NCBI GenBank assembly: GCA_037179385.1
Contig: CM074187.1
Coordinates: 310,001-374,000 of the forward strand
Source: Holothuria scabra
Lineage: Eukaryota; Echinodermata; Holothuroidea; Aspidochirotida; Holothuriidae
DNA: 64,000 nucleotides
Direction: 5' to 3'
The translations under genes and the position numbers were made by a program. Positions 10,330 to 22,100 of the stretch are shown in pieces. The notes under the pieces are model-generated. The model was given only the letters and a program-made list of their open reading frames with translations. It made no database searches and was not told where the DNA came from. Position 1 is the first letter of the stretch, and each line of letters starts with the position of its first letter.

Positions 10330-13300
10330 TAAGTAAATTTATTTTTTTGGTTAATCCTATCACAGTTTGTTTTTTGAAGGTTACTCTCCAGCTAATATTT
10401 TTTAGTGGAGGTCTTTGTCCAAGTCATGTCAGCTCAAGTATGCATACCCATTTTTGGTGCCTGCAGCAGTTCCTAGTTACATGAAATTAATTTGTCATGT
10501 TCCTTCAGTATAATTACATTAAACAAAATGAGCAAATTAAACTTAAAGGCAACCATTTAGCCAAATTTTGGGGGGGATCCAAGATACGTAACGAGATAGG
10601 AGAGTGCTTACTGTAAGTTGCACAGCTAATAAGGAAACTGAGAAAATTCACTGAACCAAGAGTAATGTTTCAAAGTATACTGTACCTGTATTTTGTACTA
10701 GTATCAGGGTTTCCCAGCCCAGGCACTTAATTGTAAGGGTGGTTGCCTCACAGCCATTTAAGACTGCCTTGCCAAAAATTGTCATAATTGCCTCCTCACA
10801 CAATAACTGTATGTCATGGTCAAAGTCCTAGAATCACTTATTCTGGAAGACTTTAAGTACAGTATGGACATGAACCCAAAATGCATGAGGCATCCATTAA
10901 TTTCAGTCGCTCTGTAATTGCTGACTTCAAATGTACAAAGTAACTACACACTCACAAGAATGCTGACTAAACTATGGCTAATTGAAAAATTGTGACTAGC
11001 TGACAACTGAATGAACATCTGTTAATGTTCGTAAAATATCACAGTTGGATTTCCCAGTCATTGCAATCATTCAACACCAACAATCACTGGCTGAAACATT
11101 AGACTCTCTGTAATGTGTCAGCAATGTAGTTTTGTCTGTTAATCTGCAGCCTCAAAAAAAATGTTCTGTATGAATTAAGATAGATAGAAATGCAATTTTC
11201 TTCAGCATGTCTCCATTGGCACTTTTGTCATTGTCTAACATGTAGCACATATGTACACTTCAAACCTAACCTACTGACATTTATCTGCAGCAGTCTCTTT
11301 ACTGGAAAGGCTCTGTAATGGTTAATGTTTTCTAATCATTTTTTGTTGAAAAGTACCTTCCAATGTTTCAATCGTGTTCTGTCATCTTAAGCATATTTCA
11401 TAGTGATAGGGTGGCATCTGCGGCAGGTCCAAACAAAAATTTTCCTTAAATATATCACTGTTACCAGAAGCTGCTAAAAAATAATACCATGACAGAAGTC
11501 TTCAAGTTGATCAAAATCCAATTGGTTTGATTTAGGGTCACCTTATTTATTTTCTGGAAAAGAGGACATGGGTTGTTGTCCTGACCAGGGGCCCTAAGGT
11601 GAGCCCCTGGCCTACCATCCTATGTGGGATGTGCTTCGCGCTCCTGTGGCACCTGTGGCGCCAGATGGTCCATCCTCACCACCTCGCACTCCCAAAAAGC
11701 CAGGGGAAACCCTTTGTATGGTACAGCAATCATAAGGTACAGTACTGAAGTATTCTGTATATAACGTTGTATGGTAATTAGCTAAGTTCTGAATTGTAAA
11801 AAAAAATTTCTTCTAAAAGTGCTGCAATTGAATTAAATTACTGGCCATACACACGATGAGCATTTACTGTGGTAAATGCTTTGTGTTCATTAAGATATAA
11901 ATTTAAGCAATTAGTGTCTATTTGTTAACCAATTTGCACCATCCCAGTCACAAATTTTCATGACTTAAATCTTCCAGTAAAATTATGGTGTGGGCCTTTT
12001 TTCAGTCCCAGGCAGGTCTCTTTTACAGCACAGTATGCTAGCCTAAGAACTCTCCATATGGAGATAATCAGGCCTAGCCTCTTTCTTGTTTAAATTGCAT
12101 AGTTCATTAACCAGCCAAGCTAAGTTTTTCTGTGCAGCGTACAATATCCTTGCCAAAATTCTATAGCAGCCTAAACACACAAGAATAGTTAAGTGTGAAG
12201 GGGCCTTACAATAGCCTTGCCAGCTCACAATACTGTATGTGATTGAACCATTGTTATGATCTTTGAGCTTTAAACTCTTTTAATATTGCAAGCTAGTTAA
12301 TCTCAGAACAGTGAAGTTGGCAAATGTGCACATAAATAACATAACTGCCAAGCAGTGGTGTTCGATACACCAGGGAGTTGCGAGAGAAATGAAAGTTGTT
12401 CAGCATTGGTGCATGGACTGAAAAAACTTTTCCCTTACCCCAAGTGGCCTAAGTTACTGTTCACAGTTGATTTCAGAATCTAAGCGAATAAAGGGGTGCA
12501 TGATTAGAGCATGACTTGAACCATTGCAAGACTTACTTGGTTATGCTTTTATTGCCCACATATGCAGTATTAGGCATAGCAGATCCTTATCGCTTTTACA
12601 GGACGAGGGTTAGGATATACTGTAGCCCCCGTCTCATTGGTCCCCCATTAAGTGTAATTCGTCTCATTAGTCCTGGCCCCGTCTCATTGGTCCCCTGTGT
12701 CATTAGTAACCTTAGTTAGGGTTAGGGGACCAATGAGACAAGGGACTATTGAGAACAGGGACTTTTGAGATGGACTATTGAGACCGGGGACTATTGAGAC
12801 CGGGACTAAACATTATCCCACAGGATGCATAAGGGAATTCTGTAACAAATGGGATGAGAGTGATGGGAAGGGGATTGCAAAGTAACAGAACTTGGCTACT
12901 AATTCAATTGGCATAGCTGCCAGCTTATCAATCAGACACTTGCGAGATTGATCGAAAGATCAGCACCATACCATGATTGGGAGGGCCCTTTACTGTAAAT
13001 CAAATGTTCAAAAACTCATCAGAGGCCAAGATTTGAAGGATCACTAATTAGGTCATACTGCAAAGGTTCACTGGCTGGAATGTATCCTAGCTGGAAGGTC
13101 CTCTGATATTCATTTGAAGGTTTAGGGACCACTGGATGAACTTTTCTTAGATAGACTGGAACAAGATTGAGCAGGAAATGTATCCATGGTTGTCAGTAAA
13201 ATAGAGTTAAATTTATTGGACCTCCACTCTTGTTATCATTTCAATAGGCAGACCTTTGGACTAGCAAACCTTTAATCTATTGGATCCTCTCAATTGTCAA

Positions 13301-14364
13301 AATTAATTAGCTATTGTACCTTTGATTTAGCGTATGAGAATCTCCACTTGGCAGTTATTCATGTATTGGTTTATTTTCACTTTTATAAAACTTAAGCAAA
13401 TTGAATACTGAGAAACAGTTGCACCAGGAAAGTGAAAGATCTGAAAAAGCAAAGCTTACAAAAGGCAGATGTACCAGAAAATGAAAAGAAAAAAGATTTT
13501 TATATTAAAAAAGAACAGATACTTTTCTGTAGGAAGAAATGTGGAAGAAAAAAGGAACGAAAACTAGTTTAGGCATACTGTAAGGTTAAAAGTGAATATT
13601 TAAACAAATGACATGACAGTTTTGTGGGAGTGTGGACATACCTACAAAAAGAAAAGGTTGGTGCCTGCACCCACCTCCAAATGCTACCTACACAAATGAC
13701 AGCATTCCTGACTTAGGCATTTTGTTCACATGGTCAGATGGAATATGTCTCACATGAATGTTTGTTCCAGCAATACATAATAGAAAAAATTCAGCTCTTT
13801 GAGATGGAGTTACAGTATAGATTTTCCATGTGAACTACAAATCACACTCCTGCGGAAACTATAGGGAGTCAAAATGGCAGGTCAGGAATATGTCCCATAG
13901 AAATGAGAGTTGGACTGTTAATATTCAATTTTAGACTTGAGGTACACTTCAAACTACCATTATGGGAAATTGAATAACCATAGATCTGCAATGGCTTAAT
14001 CTTGGCAACGCAGCTGTATGTGATTTTGAAGTAAAAAACACAGGATATGTGCCCAAATTTTATACTCTTTAGTCCCCATGGTACAGGTCTAATGTTGTTT
14101 GGTCTTTCTTTTCTAGACACCCAGGGGAACACCTCCACTCACAACCCCACCCCAGGATGGTATTCGCTAGTGAAATGTATTAATTTCTGTCTTTTGACCT
14201 GCACTTATTACAGTACCTTGTACAAAATTAGAAGTCATATTACTTGTGTTTAATATGCTGCTTAATTCTGCATCCATTGAAATTTCTGACTAAGATTTCA
14301 ATTAAAAAGTAGTCACAATTTTTAAACTTTTAAAATAGGTTTTTGTCTTTAATTGCTTTTGCAG
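10330..14364. other. Non-coding interval inside the inverted repeats
   Basis: No recognisable exon. It holds a GC-richer patch at about 11575-11715 of unknown origin, and the palindromic repeat at 12628-12808. If the left inverted repeat carries the 5' exons of the SET gene, this would be part of its first long intron. Confidence 0.4.
12628..12808. repeat. Inverted and tandem repeat built on GTCTCATTGGTCCCC words
   Basis: GTCTCATTGGTCCCC occurs at 12631 and 12681 (a variant with ATTAGTCC at 12661). Its exact reverse complement lies at 12725-12739, followed by four variants of GGGACTATTGAGACCG up to about 12808. The two halves form a 15-base perfect stem around a centre containing TTAGGGTTAGGGG. 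It resembles a small foldback or MITE-like unit with internal tandem repeats. Confidence 0.65.
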
Positions 14365-14365
14365 C

Positions 14366-14521
14366 ATGCAGCAAATGTCAATTGTAGAATACGGGGAAAG
14401 AAGAGCATCTCGTTCTGTTGGATTCTTCCTGATTTTATCTGTCATTTCATTGACGTTTGCTTTTGTTATACTGGGAGTATTACTTTATTGGTATTTCAAG
14501 TACCACCCTCTATATAATTAG
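14366..14521 (+). CDS. Hypothetical 51-residue single-pass membrane protein (exon)
   Basis: An ATG two bases after a strong acceptor (TTAATTGCTTTTGCAG) opens a 51-codon frame ending in TAG, immediately followed by a donor (GTAAGTTG at 14523). The peptide starts MQQMSIVEYGERRASRS, then has a hydrophobic segment of about 26 residues (roughly residues 18-43, VGFFLILSVISLTFAF and on) and a short aromatic tail ending YFKYHPLYN. The basic patch before the segment suggests an in-to-out orientation. A stop codon just before a donor would be unusual for an internal exon, so this may be a last coding exon with a 3' UTR intron, or a chance frame. I do not recognise a family. The other two frames across the exon contain stops. 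Confidence 0.4.
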   Translation: MQQMSIVEYGERRASRSVGFFLILSVISLTFAFVILGVLLYWYFKYHPLYN

Positions 14522-14522
14522 G

Positions 14523-16056
14523 GTAAGTTGCAAGTTATGTTGTTCGTAGTTAAAATGAGGCTGCTAGTGTTAGTGGAAGGAGGAGGATCCTATTTACAGT
14601 AATTACATCACCTGCAAAATTTTGTCATTGCACTTTACCATACAGTGCATTTTTTAGATTTGTTAAGTTAGTAAACTCTTTGCATATTTGGTAAGTTTCT
14701 ACATCTGAGGGAGCTGATCATTCCTTTGTCAATATTGTATGTGATGTAACCATCAGCATAGAGGGTGTCAAGGAGCTCATGTCTGCCATGATTTCTCTGC
14801 AAATTACAGTGGATGGTTATAAGCATGCACCTACAGTATTTTGGGGAATCTTTTCTGCAGTCATACAGTATATGGTTGGGAACTGTTTGTGAATTAGGTG
14901 TCTATATGTATAAATACATACTGTATAGCTACTGTATGTAAGGTTAGAATAGGTTATTCACACTTTTGATTCCTTGTTCTTATTTGAGTACGTCATTCTT
15001 TAGTCATGCCTGCATGAATCCATGAAACAACAGATTATTGTGAAAGATCCCACACTGATTGAGGCCCTTGCCTAGTGCAGAATGTTGCAGGTATTGTCAC
15101 AATTATGTCCAAGCAGTATTGTATGGAAAGCAATACACAAGCAGGCCTGCCAGTTTATTTATTTAATTTGTGTTTATTTGTTTATTTTTTTTGGTATTGG
15201 GTAGTTTAATCCATGGCAGAATATGAATCTTTAAGGATATCCATCATGACTACAACAGCTTTTCAGGAAAAACTATGGTTCCAAATTATAGTACCCTACC
15301 AGGGATTCTGCCAGAAACACAAAAAAGGAGGGGGGAATTATTACTGCTAAACCCCAAGTCCAGATTGATGCTGTCCTAGGCTAAAGTTATGGGTGGGTTC
15401 AGGGTAACAAAAGCTTACTTCAGTGCCCCTGTAAGGTGCAATTTGAAGGTTTTAAAGGCCATTTATTTGTGTCAATTCAAACATTGCTGTACAAGTGTCA
15501 TCTTTTTAAGTAAGAAACCAAGATATTGACAATTTTCTAATTTTTATGGAAATGAAAGGGGGGGGGGGGGATTTTACCCACCTTCTTGTGGAAAAGGGCA
15601 GGGGGACAAATCCTCTATCTGACGGAAACCCTGCCTTCCATAGTTCATTACACCGACTAGCTGCTTCAATGAACAACACCTTTGATTACAGTTGTTCCAA
15701 AGAGGCCCAACACTTTGGGGTGCAAATTAGTGCTGGCCAAAAAACTGTAAGTGCTGGCAAAATGGGATCAAATTACTGTGGTGCATTGAAGGTTTAGATC
15801 TCTTTCACTTTCATCTGTGGTTTTTAGTTCGTTAGATAGAGTTTTAAGATCCAGTTTCCAGCCTATTGGTTCAAGTGAGCCTGTCACAGACTTTTTCCAG
15901 TTGTGGCTCAGTTTCATCTGAGGTATACTGCTATCAAATGTCAACCTTTAGGACTATCGTCAAATATTTGATTGGGTATCTAATCGGTATTGATAACAAA
16001 TCCAGACAAAATGAAGTTCATTTTCTGAAATGCTGAACTTCTTTTCATGTAAGATA
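14523..16056. other. Non-coding interval before the SET-recombinase gene
   Basis: AT-rich with a poly-G tract near 15558. The 83-codon frame around 15546 crosses this tract and shows no family features. The promoter of the downstream gene, if local, would lie here, but I see no convincing core element. Confidence 0.4.
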
Positions 16057-16165
16057 ATGCTCACAAGAAGGACAAGAGGGGCAAGGAAGAGTGGGCCAGA
16101 AGAATGGCTTACTTGTCTTAAAGACCCACCAGGCACAGAAGTACGGATGGTGTCTAAAGATGTAG
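16057..16165 (+). CDS. Exon 1 of the SET-recombinase gene (N-terminus)
   Basis: ATG at 16057 opens 36 codons (MLTRRTRGARKSGPEEWLTC, ending VRMVSKDV) plus one base, then donor GTGAGTT. The basic start followed by a lead-in to the SET domain resembles the N-terminal region of KMT5A-like proteins. Joining to the acceptor at 16447 gives SKDVGLGVFS, whereas joining to the earlier AG at 16364 reads into a TGA. The later acceptor is therefore the coding one. Confidence 0.75.
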
Positions 16166-19100
16166 GTGAGTTAAAAGTGGTTTAAGACTCAGAATTAAGA
16201 CTGAGTAAAATATCAATCAGCAGTAACAAAAATTTTGGTTATCCCTTGAAATTAAGGTTGCCCCACAAAATTGTAAAATGTTAATATTGGTTTACCATAA
16301 GGTTTCATTAAACATTGATTAACATAATGCAATCTGAGTTAAATTATCTTTTATTTGCTTTCAGATCATAAGAGACTTTCTTTTTCTTGTCTGCTCATTG
16401 TGCATTTATGAATTATAACTGTGGGTCTCAATATCCTTTCTTCTCAGGTCTAGGAGTGTTTTCTGTAAAGGAATTTGATAAAGGAGAGTTTATACTGGAG
16501 TATCCAGGGGAACTAAAACTTGCATCATTGGTAAAAGGAGATTGTGACCAAACATATATATATTACTTTAGACACAAGGGGAAATATATGTGGTAAGTGC
16601 ATTTTAGGAGTTGTTAAATACCTTCCTAAAAGAAGGGTTTAAGGTCACATCAAGTTCTGATACGTAAGAGGAACATTTATTTTGCTGTAAGCATTTTGGT
16701 GAAATTTGCATTGATATTCAGTGTGCAGTTGTCAAGATTTACGCAGGAAAAGTTGCCAGATCTTCAATAAAAGGTAACTTGAAGCAAGCACATACAGTAT
16801 GACATCATATATCCTCATATTAATGTAAATTCTTTTTTAAAAAAACTTAACCACCAATTTCTCATCAGTTCTGAAATATCCAAACTTGAGTGCAAAAGTG
16901 GCTTATTGAGAACCTTAAATTCTCTATGGGGAAGTCATATTAACTTCTAGGTAAACACAACAGTCTGAAAAAACAAATGGGAAGAAATTTTCTTGTCAAT
17001 GTAAGGAGGCAATCTCTGCTGCCTCCAGGCTAACTTTGGAACACAAATATAGTGACTTTTTTACCTGATATCTCAAGAAATACATGTTCAATTTGAATGG
17101 AAGTTTCACCATAATGTGAAGTTTTGTTCCCCTTTCACATATGAAAATCGAAAGGGTTTGGTTGCTCATTTTTATCTGTTAGTTGATTTTCTCACTAACC
17201 TTAAATCTTGTGACACAGTTATAAGCAGCAAAGTATTGAAAATTATGTGTTCTTATATATGTTTCAGAGACAAACCATGAAAAAAAAATGTGCATCCTAT
17301 GAACATTTTTGTGCTATGTCACAGCTCCAGAGTCCAAGACTGGGTTCTACTGGCACTAAGGATTGCAGGGATGACAGTGCCACTTTCTTTGTGTCAATTC
17401 ATCTGTAACAAAGTTCAAAGGGTAGCACAAGCAGCAACCTATGTGTTCACATCAAATACACTATAGGAATTTTACCCAAGGAATACTGCTTTTCTTCAAA
17501 ATGAAGAAGATGATTTTAAGCTAGGTAGCTACTGTAGACATGCACAGGCCTGTTGAGGGGGGGGGGGGGGGGGGACTAGATGGATGAAAATGGAGATCAT
17601 AGATTGATGAGAATATCTGTGATTTATTTGCAAAGTTTTGTTTGGTACCTTTTTGGCTCAAATATGATATAGTAAATAGTTACTGTTTTAATACTGACAG
17701 GGTTTAATAGTCAATGACTGAACACTGCAGGTCTACGCAATGCATAATATATTGACCTATGTTAGGTCTACAGTAGGAGTGTCAAAGGATAAGGCAGAAA
17801 ATAACTTGGATTGGATTGTGATCAGTGGAAGTGGCCCATCATAATTGAATATTTGACTAGGCAAAATCTCGAAAGATGACAGTATCTGTTGCACACTGTA
17901 TCACATTTATCAGGGAAACTGGTGCCACCTTTCCCCTAAAATATGTGAAAAAATCCAAATACAGCAACAGAGGAACTTGTTTTTCGTACCAAAATCTTGT
18001 GAAATTTATTTTGTTGCACCCTGCATAGGAAATACACTCTCCTGAAATCCTGATATATTATGTGTACAGGTATTGTAGGGGCATGATGGGTTCGTGGTGG
18101 CTAACACATTCTATTTGTTTTATTGTCTTAGGCCAGCAGACAAAGTAGAACCCTGCTTAGGAATTTTGCACTTGGTGTACTGTGACAGGGCTGCTGCAAT
18201 GTGCAGTGTGCCAAAGTTTAGCAGAGCAGGTTTTTCTTTAACAAATAATAATATATTTGGAATTAATTAATTGCTAGCTGCTGCCAGACTAGCACTTCCA
18301 GAGTTCTTAATTTTTAAAATAATTGTTTTCTTTTTTATTTCATTTTGCTGTTGAAACAGTGATTTTTTCTCTTCAGAAAAAGCCAAATTGTGTTTTCTTT
18401 TTCCTTCTTATATGGCATCTTTGTTGAATATTTGCCTAGTTTGTACTAACACATCAAAACTAACCTGCTTTAATTAAATTTGTTATTAATAAAGTTTCTT
18501 TCTCTTTGAGTATTATTGCTTGTTTCTTCGTTTCCAGTAGAAGTTGAGAATCTGCAGTAGCTCATTATCCTGCAAGTGGTTGTCATGAAGATTTGTCCCA
18601 CTACAATTGTCAATGCAAAGTGAATCACTCTGGACATTCCTTTATCTTGGTAGTGTATTAGTATGACCTAAAATTTCTGTACACAGTAAAGATGTGGTGC
18701 AAGAGCTAAAATGATCATTGTATAAAACTTGCAGTTCAGTGCAGTATTTAAAGAACATTTACTTTTCAGATTTCAAAAAGAAAAGAGTATAAAATTTAGT
18801 CTTTCAGTAAAGTAAATATTTATGGAGTTCTCTTATAAGGTCTTAAATATTTTCACATTCATTGAAAAACCTGTAAAAAAATTTATATTATAATCAATTG
18901 CAAGAAAACTGTCACAAAGCAGTTATCGTTTTGACAGTGTTTAGCGCATTAATTAAGCACTCCATATACATTAAGTTAAATTCGTGTCAACTTTTGAAAT
19001 GAATGAATTTCCTGATTTTTTTATGAGGTATAAGTTAGAAAAACCATGCACTTTTACTGGGACCTTTTATTTTCTTTAAAGCATTGATGCCACAAATAGT

Positions 19101-22100
19101 CAAAGATTGGGGCGTTACATCAATGACGAGTGGAAAAGGCCTAATGCCATTGTGAAGAAATTGGTTGTTCTCCCTGATGAGCCAAGGTTGGGCATTTTTG
19201 CATTGAAACATATTTCAAAATTTGAGGAAATCAGATTTGACTATGGAGACCCTACAGCACCGTGGCGGGGTAAAAGTGGAGAAGTAGTAGTGGTATGTTT
19301 AATTCTGTTTGTGCTACAGTATTACATAGCAATTTTGCTCAAAATTAAACTGGTAACTTAAGTATGAAAAGTGGTGTAGGCCATCAAAGATTACCAAAAA
19401 ATCCTCTTTTCAGATGTTGATATTTAATTTTTTCTGTGATACATAAACAGGACCTCATATTTGTATCTTTCTTTGCATACTTCCATTTTCCTCATTAAAC
19501 AGTATACTACCTTATCTTGGAACTGCTCTGATAAATATGTGAAATTTATCAGAAACAACTGCTTGGTTTACCATGTATATGCAATAGTAAAGTCATAAAA
19601 TGTAAAGATACTTTGAAGAGAAATAAGATGAAAATTGAGTTATTTAGCTTTTTCTTCAAAATAAGTTTGGGGGAACTGCTCTTTCCCTTTAAGTGGAGTT
19701 CTCTGGACAACAATTTGTTACAACTTCAGTTCTACACCACTTTTGCACATTGTCACAAAACTAATGTAAAGTGATTTATGATCACAACCTAACCACTGTG
19801 ATTGGTTACAGTGAAGTTGATCTGTCAAAGTCCAGTTGCCCCTTGAAGTTATATTTATGGAGGAAAGTCATTTGGATGGATGGCATCCTTGATTGCTTTA
19901 AAAAAATATGTTTTGCTTCTATAATAGAAAAGTATTTCAAAAGAGTCCTCATTTTTGTATCTACCTTTGACAAAGTCCTCAGATGTCCTTTATTATGTGG
20001 TAATTGGTGTGTGTAAGTGAGCTGTTTTGAATAAACTAGTATGCTGATTTTAGAGGGAGTTTGGTGAAAATTTGGTAACTAAGACTGATCATAGGCATAA
20101 TTCTGCTTTGGTAGGGGGCCAGGATGAATTTTTTATGTGTTTCAAGTGTTCCTTTAGGTTTTGTGGGTAGATTTTTTTTATATTGAAACAAGGTGATAGA
20201 GGAAAGGGTTAATACACAAAGTATAATACAACCCTTCCCCTAATGAGCAAGTTCAGTAATTCTTTGCCACATGGAATGGGGCACAGCGTGGGATATACTA
20301 AGAGAGCTCAGCACGTGGCTTACTGCATTCCCTTGTTTTTGCCAGTACTTGCATATTACAATGTGTCTCACCAAGTAGAATGAAAATAGGGGTCTCAGTG
20401 CTACTTCGCAGAAGATTAAAATACAAATTTTTACACCAAAAAGACAATTTAGACACAACGCACTTCACAAAAGCACACTTGAGATCCCTCTTTTTGTTAT
20501 AAATGGGTTAAGGAAGAATAATATTTTCAGATTTTCATGTAAACTCAAAATTTGGAATACATTTTGTAGGTGAGGGATTGGTTTGTTTATCTCCATGATT
20601 TACACCATGTGCGCATGTGCATAGCCAACAAACAAATTACCAAACTGGCTTATTGCAATTGAATGTATGGATGTATTAGCTTGAATGCAGAAGTTGAATA
20701 ACTGACAATTTGTTTGGAACTCCCATGAACACTGTGTAAACATAAATTTATTTTAATACCTTACATTTTTGAAGCAGAAAGGGATATTTTAAAACCATGT
20801 TGAAAATTTTAATCCTCTTTGTTAACCTGTTCTTGACAGAATGTTGATGGAGAAGAGCAGAACAGTGCTGTTGAAGAAAACAGTGGTGACAAGGGCTTAG
20901 AAGTGAGTTCATTAAATGTAGTTGATGGAGGCATTTTCAAAATGTAAAATTTTAGAAAATTTTCTGACTTCAGGAAATTAGATGTCATGAGCAAGGATTA
21001 TGGGAAAACTATTTTGTTAGAAAAAAAAAACAAAAGTCATGGTCAGTTTGATTGGAATGGCTTAATTTGAGGAGTTTGTAGATGATTTGGAATCTTTTTA
21101 AAGAAGGAAAATTTCACTCATTAATAACCATGAATAACAGAAAAAAGATTGTGCCATTTTGCATATAGACCTCCCTTATTGTAAAGTTTTTTAAGGGCAA
21201 GTATACCTTTAGACCCTTCCACAGAACCCCAGTTGTGGATAACAATTCGAGGATATGGAACTGTTCTTGAATTAATTATCACTCCCAGTTCTACAAAACT
21301 AACTATGCGAAGTAGCTGTGGAAATGTTCGTGAGTGTTTTAATTATAACTATACGTGCTTCTTTCAAAGGGTTCTTGTAATAAGATTCCCCTTTGACAAG
21401 TCCTCAGATATACTGGTTTCATGTTGTGAAGTGTGTCTGCTATTCAAATAAACATAACCAGTCAATTTTTACTGGAGTCTGAAGAAAAGTGGGTACTGTT
21501 ACCTGTTTATTGAACAATATAGTATTTTATTTATTTTTAGTATTTTTTTTTCTTTTTTTTTATTTTAACAAGGTAGATTGTGCTTTGAAAAATATCTGGA
21601 GAAGGTCCTGGCATTAATATTTATCTTTGATGCAGTCCTCAGATGTCCTTCATAATATGGTTATTGGTGTGTGCACGTGAGCTGTTCATAATAACCTAGT
21701 ACAGTACCTTGACTTTCACAGGAGTTTTGTGAAAACTTGCTAACCTGGACTGACCTCATTTATAGTTCCACTGTGTAAGGGGCCAGGGTGTTACTTTTGA
21801 AGTGTTTATGTGTTTATTAAGGTGTCATTGTTTTTTGTGTGTAGATTTGAGGATGCTGAAATAAGGAGCCAGAGGTTAGGATTAAGGCACAAAGTTATAA
21901 GACCTTCCCTGTAATTGCAATTGAATGCATGGATGGATCAGCGTGAATACAAGAGTTGAATAAGTGACAGGACATAATTTGTTTGGAACTCACATTGACT
22001 CTGTTCAAACATCAACTTACCTTAATCTTGTTTGTTTGCAGAAAAAATGTTTTTTTGTAATCATGTTGAAAAAATGTCAACCTCTTTTTATCTGTTTTTT

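Noticed and set aside
12715..12728. TTAGGGTTAGGGG as an interstitial telomere repeat
   Set aside because: Only two telomere-like units are present, and they sit at the centre of a foldback repeat, so they are not evidence of telomeric origin.
16365..16447. Use of the acceptor at 16364 for SET exon 2
   Set aside because: Joining exon 1 there runs into a TGA after about 15 codons. The acceptor at 16447 gives the expected SET sequence.
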